Source: Kutzneria sp. CA-103260
GTDB lineage: Bacteria > Actinomycetota > Actinomycetes > Mycobacteriales > Pseudonocardiaceae
Length of the DNA: 64,000 nt
Assembly: GCF_018263855.1 (NCBI RefSeq)
Contig: NZ_CP073318.1
Location: 6,262,001-6,326,000 of the forward strand
Direction: 5' to 3'
Shown here: positions 1-8,301 of the stretch, in pieces
Layout of the letters: each line of letters begins with the position of its first letter
Numbering within the stretch: the first letter of the stretch is position 1
Notes under the pieces: generated by a model
Database searches by the model: none
Seen by the model: only the letters and a program-made list of their open reading frames with translations
Told to the model about the DNA's origin: nothing
Made by a program: the position numbers and the translations under genes

Positions 1-124
1 CGGCGGCGCTGGGGGTGTTGGCGGCCGGGGTGACGGCGGCGGCCGTCGGGGTGCTCGGGTGGTACCGCAGCAGCGGCACCAGGCCGGCGGCGGTGAGCAC
101 CAGGGCGACAACGGCTCGGCGCAT
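1..124 (-). CDS. FMN-binding domain protein, N-terminal fragment (3' end outside window)
   Basis: Only the first 41 codons lie in the window; the gene continues off its left edge. The start ATG at 124 follows an AAAGGGA ribosome site eight bases upstream. The visible part reads MRRAVVALVLTAAGLVPLL and then an Ala/Pro/Thr-rich linker, so it is a signal peptide or membrane anchor. It lies 30 nt downstream of the flavin/heme membrane reductase gene and in the same direction. In actinobacteria this position next to a ferric-reductase-like protein is usually taken by a small secreted FMN_bind protein that takes electrons from the membrane reductase. The FMN_bind assignment is inferred from that context and the typical N-terminus; the FMN-attachment motif itself is not in view. 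Confidence 0.6.
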   Translation of the reverse strand, partial: MRRAVVALVLTAAGLVPLLRYHPSTPTAAAVTPAANTPSAA

Positions 125-154
125 GAGGGAATCCCTTTCTCAGCAGACGAATTC

Positions 155-1480
155 TCAGGAGGCGAACGCGAAGCGCTCGGCGTGGCACTGGTCGGCGGGC
201 ACGTCCAGGGCCCGCAGGGTGGCCAGGACGGCTTCGGTCATGCCGGGCGGCCCGCACACGAACACGTCCCGCTGCCGGATGTCCGGCACCAGCGCAGCCA
301 GGTGCCCGGCGCTGAGCAGCCGGTCGTCGACCGGGCCGACGACCATGTGCAGCTGGGCCCGGGCGCGCTGGGCCAGCTGCCGCAGCTCGGTCGCCAACAC
401 CGTGTCCTCCCACTGGTTCGCGCGGTACACGGCGACGATGTCCCCGCGCAGCTCCTCCATCAGCGCCCGGATCGGCGTGATGCCGACGCCGCCGCCGATC
501 AGCAGCGCGCCCCGGCTCCCGCGCTTGGCGGACGTGAACGATCCGTACGGTCCTTCGGCGAAAACCCTGGTGCCGGGCCGGATCGTGCGCAGCCAGGCGC
601 TGCCGTCGCCCAGGGCCTTGACCGTGATCCGCAGGCTGCGGCCGTCCGGCATCGCCGACAGCGAGTACGGATGCGCCTCCCACCACCGGTCCCGGGTCAG
701 GAACCGCCACAGGAAGAACTGGCCGGCCCTCGCCGGCAGCTCGGGCAGACGCCGGCCGGTGATGTACACCGACACCACGGTCGGCGACTCGGGCACCACC
801 GAGTGCACCCGCAGCTGGTGCCTTGCGTTGCGCCACAACGGAATCAGCACCCGGGCCAGCAGGATGGCGGCCAGTGACGCGCCGTACAGCGTCCACCAGT
901 AGGCCGTGGCGAGCGGCGAGCCCACGAAGTCGCGGCCGACCGTGACCTGGTGCAGGAAGCCGAGAATCACCGCCAGATAGGCGTACAGGTGGACGAAATG
1001 CCAGGTCTCGTAACGCATCATGCGCCGGGCGGCCCGGGCCGAGGTCACCGCCACCACCACGAGCAGGACCATCGCCGCCGTCGCCTTCAGCACGTCGTCG
1101 GTGTCGAACACCAGCGTGCCGAACTCGTCGAGCAGCGGGCTGCCGTCGGCGGCGGCGTAGCCCAGCGTGATGAACACGACGTGGGCCAGCAGCAGCCACA
1201 GCACCCAGAAGCCGGTCCAGCGGTGCCAGCGGGTCATCTGGTCCATGCCCAGGCCTCGTTCCAGCCAGGGCACGCGGGCGATCAGGAACAGCTGGAACAC
1301 CAGCAGCAGCGCCCCGTACAGGCCGGTGGCCCGGCCGAACACGGTGAGCAGGTTGTCGTCCAGGCCGCCGTCCATCACCAGCAGGTCGGTCACCCACATG
1401 GCGTTGAGGCCGAGCAGGGCCAGCAGCCACTGGGCGGTGGTCAGCCCTCGGACGCGGGCGGCGGTCGGGATCGCGGTCAC
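155..1480 (-). CDS. Membrane ferredoxin reductase-like protein (ferric reductase TM domain + FAD/NAD domain)
   Basis: Protein of 441 residues. The N-terminal half (about 15-215) has six or so hydrophobic segments with paired histidines (HRWTGFWVLWLLLAH; WHFVHLYAYLAVILGFLHQ), the likely heme ligands of the ferric-reductase-like fold. The C-terminal half is an FNR-type module: FAD motif HPYSLS, phosphate-binding GGGVGITPIRALMEE, and the terminal nicotinamide site VFVCGPPGMTEAV. It would pass electrons from cytosolic NAD(P)H through FAD and heme across the membrane. The next gene downstream looks like a secreted FMN-binding protein and is a plausible acceptor. The family is related to YedZ/MsrQ and Nox enzymes; the substrate cannot be told from sequence. 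The start ATG at 1480 is the only good one before the first helix. Confidence 0.85.
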   Translation of the reverse strand: MTAIPTAARVRGLTTAQWLLALLGLNAMWVTDLLVMDGGLDDNLLTVFGRATGLYGALLLVFQLFLIARVPWLERGLGMDQMTRWHRWTGFWVLWLLLAHVVFITLGYAAADGSPLLDEFGTLVFDTDDVLKATAAMVLLVVVAVTSARAARRMMRYETWHFVHLYAYLAVILGFLHQVTVGRDFVGSPLATAYWWTLYGASLAAILLARVLIPLWRNARHQLRVHSVVPESPTVVSVYITGRRLPELPARAGQFFLWRFLTRDRWWEAHPYSLSAMPDGRSLRITVKALGDGSAWLRTIRPGTRVFAEGPYGSFTSAKRGSRGALLIGGGVGITPIRALMEELRGDIVAVYRANQWEDTVLATELRQLAQRARAQLHMVVGPVDDRLLSAGHLAALVPDIRQRDVFVCGPPGMTEAVLATLRALDVPADQCHAERFAFAS

Positions 1481-1680
1481 GGGCCCGAGTCTTGCCGCGC
1501 CAGGTCAGAGCTCCCTCCGGGGAACCTGTCGGAGAGCTGTGCGGGTGGAACCACTCATGCGCTCTGCGTTCGCCCGTCGCTACCGTCGGCGACATCACCT
1601 ACTCCACGGCCCGCGCGGAGGTGGTCGACTGCCGGGCGAACGCGCCGATCACACCGCCGCACTAGATCGCAGGCCGGGTT

Positions 1681-2424
1681 CTACACCGCTGTGCCGCCGG
1701 TGACCGGCAGCACCACGCCCGTCACGTACGACGCGCGGTCGCTGAGCAGCCAGGCCGCCGCCTCGGCGATCTCCTCCGGCGCGGCCCCTCGGCCCAGCGG
1801 CGTGCCGGCGACGATCCGGTCGAGCACGCCGGGGTCGAACCGGTCCCAGTCCTCGGCCATGTCGGTCAGCGTCAGGCCCGGGGCGATGGCGTTGACCCGG
1901 ATCCCGGTCGGCCCATAGGTCACCGCGGCCGACTCGGTGATGCTGTTGACCGCTCGCTTGGCCGCGCCGTAGGCCGGCAGCGCCGGGTTGCCGATCAGGC
2001 TGCCCACGCTGCTGTTGTTGACGATCGCCCCGCCCTCGGTCATAGCCTTCACCTCGGCCGACACGGCGTAGAAGACGCCCTTGAGATTGACTCGCATGAT
2101 CAGGTCGAAGTCGTCCTCGGGGAAGTCGGCGATCGGGTGCGGCGGCACCGACACCGCGCCGTTGTTGAAGGCGATGTCGAGCCGCCCGTGCCGCTCGACG
2201 ACGGTGGCCACGGCGTTGTCGATGCTCGCCACGTCACCGAGGTCGGTGACCACATAGGACGCGCCGGGAATGTCCTCGGCCAGTTCCTTCAACGCGCTCT
2301 CGGTGCGGGCGGCGAGCACCACCGTCGCCCCCTCGCGGGCGAACAGCCGGGCCGCCGCGGCCCCGATACCCCGGCTGGCCCCGGTGACGAGCGCGATCTT
2401 GTCTGCCAGCATTTTCTCGGTCAT
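1681..2424 (-). CDS. SDR family NAD(P)-dependent oxidoreductase
   Basis: Classical short-chain dehydrogenase of 247 residues. It has the dinucleotide motif TGASRGIG near residue 15, NNGA at the end of beta-4, an active-site Ser in NNSSVGSL and the YGAAK Tyr-Lys pair, and ends with the usual YVTGVVLPVTGG. The start is ATG at 2424 (MTEKMLADKIALVTG); an open frame continues upstream but has no SDR homology. It is divergent from the XRE regulator at 2511, with an 86-nt shared promoter region, so control by that regulator is likely but inferred. The substrate is unknown. Confidence 0.88.
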   Translation of the reverse strand: MTEKMLADKIALVTGASRGIGAAAARLFAREGATVVLAARTESALKELAEDIPGASYVVTDLGDVASIDNAVATVVERHGRLDIAFNNGAVSVPPHPIADFPEDDFDLIMRVNLKGVFYAVSAEVKAMTEGGAIVNNSSVGSLIGNPALPAYGAAKRAVNSITESAAVTYGPTGIRVNAIAPGLTLTDMAEDWDRFDPGVLDRIVAGTPLGRGAAPEEIAEAAAWLLSDRASYVTGVVLPVTGGTAV

Positions 2425-2510
2425 GGCTTCACCGTGCGCCGGCCGGGGAGCCCCGTGGCAGGCCCTGGCGGTACCTGGCTGACCGGCGCGATGAGGACCA
2501 TCATCAAGGT

Positions 2511-3347
2511 GTGGACAAGCGTGAGCTGGGCCGGTTCCTGAGGCTGCACCGGGAACTGCTGACCCCCGCCACCGTGGGCCTGCCGGCCGACGGCCCCCGC
2601 CGCACGCCCGGCCTGCGCCGCGAGGAGGTGGCCCAGCTGGCGCACATCTCCACGCAGTACTACACACGGCTGGAGCAGGCCCGGGGTCCGCATCCGTCGC
2701 GGCGGGTGCTGGTCGCGCTCGGGCGGGCGCTGCGTCTCAACGACGTCGAGCGGGCCCACCTGCACACCCTCTGCGACGAGCCGATCAAGCCGACCGGGCC
2801 CTCGGCCGACGTGCCGGACCGGATCCTCGACCTCATCGAGCGCATGCCCGACACCGCCGCCATCGTGCTGGACGCCAAGTACGACGTGCTGGCCTGGAAC
2901 CCACTGGCCGCCGCCCTGCTGGACGACTTCTCGGCCACGCCGCGCCGGGAACGCAACCTGATCCGCCGCTACTTCCTGCATCCCGACGACCCCCGCCGCC
3001 ACTACGGCATCTCCGGCGGCATCGACTTCGGCGCGTTCGCCGTCGGCCACCTGCGGGCCGCCGCCGCCCGCTACCCCGACGACCGCGCCACCCAGGACCT
3101 CGTCCGCGAACTCCTGCGCCACAGCCCCGAGTTCGCCGCCCGGTGGCCCAGCCCCGCGATCTCCGGCCACCAGCACCTGGTCAAGACCGTCGACCACCCC
3201 CAGCTCGGGCCGATCACCCTGAACTGCGACATTCTCGCGGTGCCCGAACGTGATCAGGAGGTCGTGCTGTTCACCGCCGAGGCCGGCACCCCGGCCCAGG
3301 AGGCGCTGCGCCTGCTGTCGGTGATCGGCCTGCAACAGCTGGGCTAG
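2511..3347 (+). CDS. XRE-family regulator with MmyB-like ligand-binding domain
   Basis: Protein of 278 residues with GTG start at 2511. An N-terminal helix-turn-helix of the XRE type (about 10-75; RTPGLRREEVAQLAHIS, then YYTRLEQAR) is followed by the MmyB-like domain (about 95-265), marked by a VLAWNPLAAALL-type segment and an LNCDILAVPERDQEVVLFTAE region near the end. In this family the C-terminal PAS-like domain is thought to bind a small hydrophobic ligand. Many members sit opposite a single SDR or reductase gene and repress it, which is the arrangement here. The stop at 3347 is only 4 nt from the end of the convergent lipoprotein gene, so the two transcripts overlap at their 3' ends. Confidence 0.85.
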   Translation: MDKRELGRFLRLHRELLTPATVGLPADGPRRTPGLRREEVAQLAHISTQYYTRLEQARGPHPSRRVLVALGRALRLNDVERAHLHTLCDEPIKPTGPSADVPDRILDLIERMPDTAAIVLDAKYDVLAWNPLAAALLDDFSATPRRERNLIRRYFLHPDDPRRHYGISGGIDFGAFAVGHLRAAAARYPDDRATQDLVRELLRHSPEFAARWPSPAISGHQHLVKTVDHPQLGPITLNCDILAVPERDQEVVLFTAEAGTPAQEALRLLSVIGLQQLG

Positions 3348-3351
3348 CCGG

Positions 3352-3978
3352 CTACTGCGCGTCGAGCACCTGTTTGACCAGGGAGCCCAACGCCTCCCGG
3401 CTGGCGCCGGGCAGGGTCGTCTCGACCTCCACGTCGATCATCTGGTTGTGCGCGATCTTCTCCGCGCCGAAGATCGCCATGTTGGTTTCCGAGATCACGC
3501 AGTAGGAGGCGATGTCCCCCACCCCGGTGGCGGGTGTCTCCTTCGGCGGGCAGACCTTCAGGTCCGTGAGGGCGGTGTTCGGCGCGACGTCCTGGAACGT
3601 CACCGACAGCGCGGCCATCCAGTCGACGTGGTCGGGATTGTAGAAGCCGCAGGTGTAGCCGTGGACATTGCCTGGAGCCGATGACTGCTGCTGCGGTTCT
3701 GCCAAACCCGCCAGCAGGCGACCGCCGAGCGCTCGGCCCACCGTCTCGGGCGTCAGGTACGGGCACGCCTGCCCCGCCGCTCCCGTGGTGGGCGGATGCC
3801 GCACCACCACGGTGGTAGTGGGTGCTGCGTGCGTCGCCGTCGCTGTCGGCGAGAGCGGCGCGGCCTGCTGACCCACCTCGTCCTGTGACGGCGACCGCAT
3901 GACCTCCATCGAAGAGCCGCAACCGGCTGCTCCCAGCAGGAACACGGCCGACAACGCCCAAACCCCCCGGTTTCGCAC
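3352..3978 (-). CDS. DUF3558-type lipoprotein
   Basis: Predicted lipoprotein of 208 residues. A short signal peptide ends in lipobox LGAAGC, so the mature protein is lipidated at Cys20 and held outside the membrane. A Ser/Thr/Pro/Ala-rich linker follows (about 25-70), then a domain beginning CPYLTPETVGRALGG and containing paired cysteines (CGFYNPDHVDWMA; KVCPPKETP; IASYCVISE). This matches the DUF3558 family, which is expanded in Amycolatopsis and relatives and has no known function. It is flanked by the XRE regulator (convergent) and the FGGY kinase gene. Nothing suggests an operon partner. Confidence 0.75.
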   Translation of the reverse strand: MRNRGVWALSAVFLLGAAGCGSSMEVMRSPSQDEVGQQAAPLSPTATATHAAPTTTVVVRHPPTTGAAGQACPYLTPETVGRALGGRLLAGLAEPQQQSSAPGNVHGYTCGFYNPDHVDWMAALSVTFQDVAPNTALTDLKVCPPKETPATGVGDIASYCVISETNMAIFGAEKIAHNQMIDVEVETTLPGASREALGSLVKQVLDAQ

Positions 3979-4041
3979 CGGCCGACGTTAGCGCCGGCCG
4001 GTGAGCCGGTGGGAAGACGCCGGGCTCACGCCACACGAACG

Positions 4042-5487
4042 TCAGGATTCGAGCGCGTGAACGAGGTCGAGGTAGCGGCCGTAGATGTCGTCGAAGCGTT
4101 GCACGCCAACGGGGTCCTTGGCGAAGCGCCGGTCGACGCGGACGGTGTCGGCGACGGCGGCGGACAGGTCGGGCCAGATACCGATGCCAAGACCGGCGAG
4201 GACGGCGGCGCCACGGGCACCGGCTTCGGCGGTGTCGGTGATCTCGATGTCGACCCCCAGGCCGTCGGCGAACATCTGGGGCCACACGGAACTTCTCGCG
4301 CCACCGCCGGAAAGCCTGGCCACGGAACCCATCGGGAACGCCTCCCGCAACGCTTCCACGTGAGTGCGGTGGTTGCACACCACGCCCTCGTACAAGGCGC
4401 GGAGCAGATGGCCGCGGGAGTGCCAGCCCCGCAGACCGAGGAAAGAGGCCGATGCACCGGGGCCGTGCGGGGAGCCGTAGAGGAAGGGATGGAACACGAC
4501 GTCGGATGGATCACCTGACACAGCAAGGATTTCGGCGTCGATCTCGTCGTGCGGGATGGGGCCGGTGACAGTGCGCAGCAGCCAGTCCAGATTGGTGGCC
4601 GACGCCGGCGAGGTGGACATGTTGAGCCAGCGGCCGGGCGTGAGGAAACCCCGGGCCTGCCACCGGGGGTCGGTCGACACCGCGTCGGAGATAACCTGGT
4701 TGATGCTGAAAGTGCCAGCCACCAAGGAAAGCTGGCCGGCGTGCAGCACGCCATCACCGATGGCAGCACCGTCGACGTCGTGCGCGCCGCCGACGACGGG
4801 AGTGCCGACGGCCAGGCCGGTCCGTTCGGCGGCTTCGGCCGTCACGGTGCCGACAACCTCGGCACAGCCCCGAATCGGCGGCAGCTTGTCCCGCAAACCG
4901 CTGAGCCCCAACAACTCCAGGGCACGGTCGCTGTACTCCCCCGTCCGCACGGCACAGAACGAGGCGCTGGCCTCGGTGCGGTCGGTCGCGACCTCGCCGG
5001 TCAGCCGGAGCCGCAGCCAGTCCTTGCAGAACAGCAGCCACCGCGCGGAGTCCATGACCGCCGGTTCGTGCCGCAGCAGGTGCGCGGACAACGCGGCCGG
5101 TGAGGCCTCGAACGGCACCTGGCCGGTCAGCGCCAGCACCTCGTCGAACACCGGCCGCCAGCGCTCGACCTCTTGGTAGGCCCGGGAATCCATCGCCGTG
5201 ATGCCCGGCCGCACCGGCCGCCCGGCGGCGTCCACGGCGTACATGCCGTCGTTGTGGCCGACCACGCCGACGGCCAGGATCTCGCCCGGCGCGTCAACAG
5301 TGCACTGACGGATAGCGTCGGCGGCGGCCGTCCACACGTCGTCCATGTCCCGCTCGACCCAGCGCGGATGGGGATTCACGGTGGGACACCGGGTCGAGCC
5401 GACCGCGACCGGCCGGCCGGCGAGGTCGAACAGCACCGCCTTGGTGGCCGTCTGACCAGCGTCGACGCCCAGCAGATAGCCGGTCAC
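4042..5487 (-). CDS. FGGY-family carbohydrate kinase (LyxK / polyol-kinase-like)
   Basis: Kinase of 481 residues with the sugar-kinase/actin fold. The phosphate-1 loop is LLGVDAGQTATKAVLFD at the N-terminus. The second domain begins at VVGGAHDVDGAAIGDG, and the adenosine loop LSGGGARSSVWPQMFAD is near residue 390. Pieces such as WVERDMDD and the SPASATNLDWLLR segment recall L-xylulose/3-keto-L-gulonate kinase LyxK and erythritol kinase more than xylulokinase or glycerol kinase. Its start overlaps the dehydrogenase stop by 4 nt, so the two are translationally coupled. It is the last gene of a four-gene operon with the DeoR regulator, PfkB kinase and 2-hydroxyacid dehydrogenase. The exact substrate is not determinable. 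Confidence 0.82.
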   Translation of the reverse strand: MTGYLLGVDAGQTATKAVLFDLAGRPVAVGSTRCPTVNPHPRWVERDMDDVWTAAADAIRQCTVDAPGEILAVGVVGHNDGMYAVDAAGRPVRPGITAMDSRAYQEVERWRPVFDEVLALTGQVPFEASPAALSAHLLRHEPAVMDSARWLLFCKDWLRLRLTGEVATDRTEASASFCAVRTGEYSDRALELLGLSGLRDKLPPIRGCAEVVGTVTAEAAERTGLAVGTPVVGGAHDVDGAAIGDGVLHAGQLSLVAGTFSINQVISDAVSTDPRWQARGFLTPGRWLNMSTSPASATNLDWLLRTVTGPIPHDEIDAEILAVSGDPSDVVFHPFLYGSPHGPGASASFLGLRGWHSRGHLLRALYEGVVCNHRTHVEALREAFPMGSVARLSGGGARSSVWPQMFADGLGVDIEITDTAEAGARGAAVLAGLGIGIWPDLSAAVADTVRVDRRFAKDPVGVQRFDDIYGRYLDLVHALES

Positions 5488-6476
5488 AGCGAGGCGATCC
5501 GCTCGGCTACCAGACGCGCCGAGGTCCGGTTGGTAGCCAGCGTGTCACCGGCGTAGTGCGGGGTCAGGGTGACGTTGTCGAGCTTGCGCCACGGCGAGTC
5601 CGCCGGCAGCGGCTCCTCGTCGTACACGTCGAGCGCCGCGCCCGCGATGCGGCCCTCGGCCAGCACCCGGTACAGCTCGTCGTAGTCGAGCAGCCGGCTG
5701 CGGCCGACGTTGAGGAAGTAGGCCGTCGGCTTCATCAGCCCCAGCAGCTCCGCCCCGATGAACCGCTCGTTCTCCGGCGTGACCCGGGCCTGGAGGCTGA
5801 GGAAGTCCGACTCCGCAAAGACCTCCCGCAGCTCGGCCCGTTCGGCTCCGAACTCCGCCAGCTCCTCGTCGTACACGAAGGGATCGTGCACGAGCAGCCG
5901 CGGCGCAAAGCCCCGGAGCTTGCCGGCCAGGTGCCGGCCGACATGCCCGAAGCCGACCAGGCCGACCGTGGACGATCCGATCTCCTGCCCCGGCGACGGG
6001 AACTCCTTGCGCCAGCCGCCGGTCTTGATCGACGCGTCGGCCCGGGCGATGTCGCGGGCCTCCGACAGCATCAGGCCGATCGCCAGCTCCGCCACCGCGC
6101 TCGCGTTGCGGCCGGCCACCCCGAACACCTCGATGCCGCGTTCCTTGGCCGCCGCCCGGTCCACGTTCTCCAGACCGGCTCGCGCCACCACGACCGCCTT
6201 CAGTGCGGGAGCCGCGTCCAGGACCGCCTTCGGCACCGGTGCGAAGTGCAACGCCAGCACTTCCGCGTCAGCCACCGCGTCGATGATCTCCTGCGGCGCC
6301 GGCACCGCCTCCGGCCCGTCCCACTCCATGCGTTGCTGGGCAGTGTGCTGCGCCTTCTTGTCGCCGGCCCAGTCCACCGGCGTGACCGGTCCGAAGTCCG
6401 GGCCGCACACCTCGCGCAGCGCCTTCACGTAGTACTCGGCGGGGATGAAGTGGTCCCCTACCACGACTGTGCGCAT
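5484..6476 (-). CDS. D-isomer-specific 2-hydroxyacid dehydrogenase family protein
   Basis: Protein of 330 residues. The Rossmann motif GLVGFGHVGRHLAGKL lies near residue 170. Catalytic elements of the family are visible: the Arg region NVGRSRLLDYDEL, the Glu in ALDVYDEEPLP and the His in TLTPHYAGD. It should interconvert a 2-hydroxy acid and a 2-oxo acid with NAD(P)H. Set between a PfkB kinase and an FGGY kinase, it is probably a step of sugar-acid or polyol catabolism rather than serine synthesis; it lacks the C-terminal ACT domain of SerA. Its start follows a GAAGGAGGAAT ribosome site, and 12 nt separate it from the PfkB gene. Confidence 0.85.
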   Translation of the reverse strand: MRTVVVGDHFIPAEYYVKALREVCGPDFGPVTPVDWAGDKKAQHTAQQRMEWDGPEAVPAPQEIIDAVADAEVLALHFAPVPKAVLDAAPALKAVVVARAGLENVDRAAAKERGIEVFGVAGRNASAVAELAIGLMLSEARDIARADASIKTGGWRKEFPSPGQEIGSSTVGLVGFGHVGRHLAGKLRGFAPRLLVHDPFVYDEELAEFGAERAELREVFAESDFLSLQARVTPENERFIGAELLGLMKPTAYFLNVGRSRLLDYDELYRVLAEGRIAGAALDVYDEEPLPADSPWRKLDNVTLTPHYAGDTLATNRTSARLVAERIASL

Positions 6477-6488
6477 CCAATTCCTCCT

Positions 6489-7373
6489 TCATCCCAGCCG
6501 TCGGTTGCCATCGACGTGCTCGTGCAGGCGGACCGACGCCCGGTCCGCGGCCGTCACCGGCGGGGCGTGCGTGCCGAGGTGCCGGACCGCCGCCGACGCG
6601 TAGGCCAGGGCCTCGGCCAGGCCGCCGGCGAGAAAGCCGGCCAGCAGCGCATCGCCCGCGCCGACCGTGTTGCGTGGACGGTCCACAACGGACTCGCCGT
6701 GGGTCGGGCCGCTCTCGTCCACCAGCAGCGCCCCGTCGGCACCCAGGCTCACCAGCACGGCGCGAGCCCCCTCAGCCCGGACCGCATCAGCCGCTTCCAC
6801 CACGCCCGCAAGCGTTTGCGGCCGCCGACCGACCAGCTCGGCCAACTCGTCCAGGTTGGGCTTCACCACCATCGGCCGCGCGGCCACGACCGCCTTCAGG
6901 GCCGGGCCCGAGGTGTCCACCGCCACCGGCACCGACGCCCGGTCCACCAGCTCCGCATAGAAGTCGCTCGGCACGCCCGGCGGCAGGCTCCCGCTCGCCG
7001 CGATCAGCTCTCCCCCGGCCGCCAGGGCCATCCCCACCAGCCGGCTACGGTCCTCTTCGGACAGTTCCGCCCCCGGCTCATTGACCTTGGTCACCGTGCC
7101 GTCCGGTTCGAGCAGGCTCACGTTCGTGCGCACCGCCCCGTCGACCGCCTCGAACGGCACCCCCGCCTCGGTCAGCAACTCCCGCAGCGCCCGGTCCGCC
7201 ACCAAGACCGCCTTCGCTGCACGACCGTTGCCAAGCAGCGCCTTCGCCACATTCACGCCCTTGCCGCTGGCCTCCACCATCGGGGCCGACGCGCGCAGCA
7301 CCTCGCCCCGGATCAAGGCAGGAATGGCGACGGTCCGGTCAATGGCGGGATTGGGCGTGAGGGTGACGATCAC
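6489..7373 (-). CDS. 1-phosphofructokinase-type PfkB family kinase
   Basis: PfkB/ribokinase-superfamily kinase of 294 residues. VIVTLTPNPAIDRTV at the N-terminus and EASGKGVNVAKAL are typical of 1-phosphofructokinase (FruK) and tagatose-6-phosphate kinase (LacC). The C-terminal signature NTVGAGDALLAGFLAGG carries the catalytic Asp. Start GTG at 7373 was chosen because family homology begins there; the frame stays open upstream into the DeoR gene. It phosphorylates a sugar phosphate, giving a bisphosphate. No PTS fructose transporter (fruA) is visible next to it, so it may act on the product of the neighbouring FGGY kinase instead. It is the second gene of the operon, 121 nt after the regulator. 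Confidence 0.82.
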   Translation of the reverse strand: MIVTLTPNPAIDRTVAIPALIRGEVLRASAPMVEASGKGVNVAKALLGNGRAAKAVLVADRALRELLTEAGVPFEAVDGAVRTNVSLLEPDGTVTKVNEPGAELSEEDRSRLVGMALAAGGELIAASGSLPPGVPSDFYAELVDRASVPVAVDTSGPALKAVVAARPMVVKPNLDELAELVGRRPQTLAGVVEAADAVRAEGARAVLVSLGADGALLVDESGPTHGESVVDRPRNTVGAGDALLAGFLAGGLAEALAYASAAVRHLGTHAPPVTAADRASVRLHEHVDGNRRLG

Positions 7374-7494
7374 GCGGCCACCGCCATCCACAACCGCCGA
7401 GTTGTCCACAAGCGACGGCCAAACAAGATCAACATGACATCGGCGCTGGTAGACTGGGTCCGGGGTCGCCCCCCTTGGGAGTGGCGGGGGATGT

Positions 7495-8256
7495 TCATGC
7501 TCGCACCACCGCCGGCCCCGCCGCCTCGATCTCGGCTGCCAGTTCCGGGGCCAGGCCGTCGTCGGTGATGAGCAGGTCGACATCCGACAACTCGGCGTAC
7601 CGGTGCAGGCAGACGGTGCCGACCTTGCTGTGGTCGGCCAGCAACACCGTCTTGCGGGCGGCCCGAACCATCAGACTCTTGAGCTCGGCCTCAGCATGGT
7701 CAGGAGTGGTGAGGCCACGCCCCACGGAAAGGCCGTTGGTGCCAAGGAACGCCACGTCGGCGTAGACGTCGCGGAGGCGGGCGGCGGCCCAGGAGTCGAC
7801 CTCGGCGAGGGTGGTGGAGCGGACGCGGCCGCCGAGGGTCAGGACCGTCAGCAGAGGGTGGGCGGCCAGGGCGAGGGCAACCGGAAGCGCGGGGGTGATG
7901 ACGGTAAGGGCCCGGTCGTGCGGGAGCAACGAGGCGAGCTTGGCCGGAGTGGAGCCGGACTCGATGAGGATGGAGCCCTCTGGCGGGAGGTGCTCCAACG
8001 CGGCACGGGCGATGCGTTCCTTCTCGGCGGTCATGACGGTCTCGCGGGCGGCCAGCTGGGGTTCGAGACCCCAGCGCTCGGCCGGAATGGCCCCGCCGTG
8101 CACCCGCCGAAGCAGGCCGTGCTCCTCAAGGGTGGTGAGGTCGCGGCGGATGGTCTCGGGGGTCACGCCGAGGTCGGCGGCCAGGCCCACGACGTCGACC
8201 TTGCCGGCGGAGCGGGCCAGCGCGGCGATGCGCTGCTGACGCTCCCGTGCGTACAC
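7495..8256 (-). CDS. DeoR/GlpR-family transcriptional regulator
   Basis: Protein of 253 residues. An N-terminal winged helix (VVGLAADLGVTPETIRRDL, then LEEHGLLRRVHGGA) is followed by the DeoR sensor domain (about 75-240), with the phosphosugar-binding signatures ILIESGSTPAKLASLLP and LGTNGLSVGRGLTTPD. Such regulators repress sugar operons and respond to a sugar phosphate. It is the first gene of the operon that also holds the PfkB kinase, the dehydrogenase and the FGGY kinase, and so probably controls all of them. Possible operator half-sites lie just upstream. Confidence 0.88.
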   Translation of the reverse strand: MYARERQQRIAALARSAGKVDVVGLAADLGVTPETIRRDLTTLEEHGLLRRVHGGAIPAERWGLEPQLAARETVMTAEKERIARAALEHLPPEGSILIESGSTPAKLASLLPHDRALTVITPALPVALALAAHPLLTVLTLGGRVRSTTLAEVDSWAAARLRDVYADVAFLGTNGLSVGRGLTTPDHAEAELKSLMVRAARKTVLLADHSKVGTVCLHRYAELSDVDLLITDDGLAPELAAEIEAAGPAVVRA

Positions 8257-8285
8257 CCGAATCCACCCGCTTTCCCACCCGGATG

Positions 8286-8301
8286 GTTCTGTTTAGTTCT
8301 G
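8286..8301 (-). promoter_or_regulatory. Possible DeoR operator: direct repeat of GTTCTG
   Basis: Two copies of GTTCTG (CAGAAC on the minus strand) begin 10 bp apart, one helical turn, 30 bp upstream of the DeoR start. The second copy overlaps the last codons of the convergent-side DUF2891 gene. DeoR-type proteins often bind short direct repeats at this spacing near their own promoter. This is inference from position and spacing only. Confidence 0.35.

Noticed and set aside
1560..1673. Short plus-strand frame between the membrane reductase and SDR genes
   Set aside because: No ribosome site and no recognisable sequence; a remnant ending ANAPITPPH is possible but cannot be supported.
5556..7568. 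Long plus-strand open frame antisense to the sugar operon
   Set aside because: Such frames are common opposite GC-rich genes. It is Arg/His/Pro/Gln-rich, has no family motif, and the minus-strand genes have intact catalytic motifs and ribosome sites.
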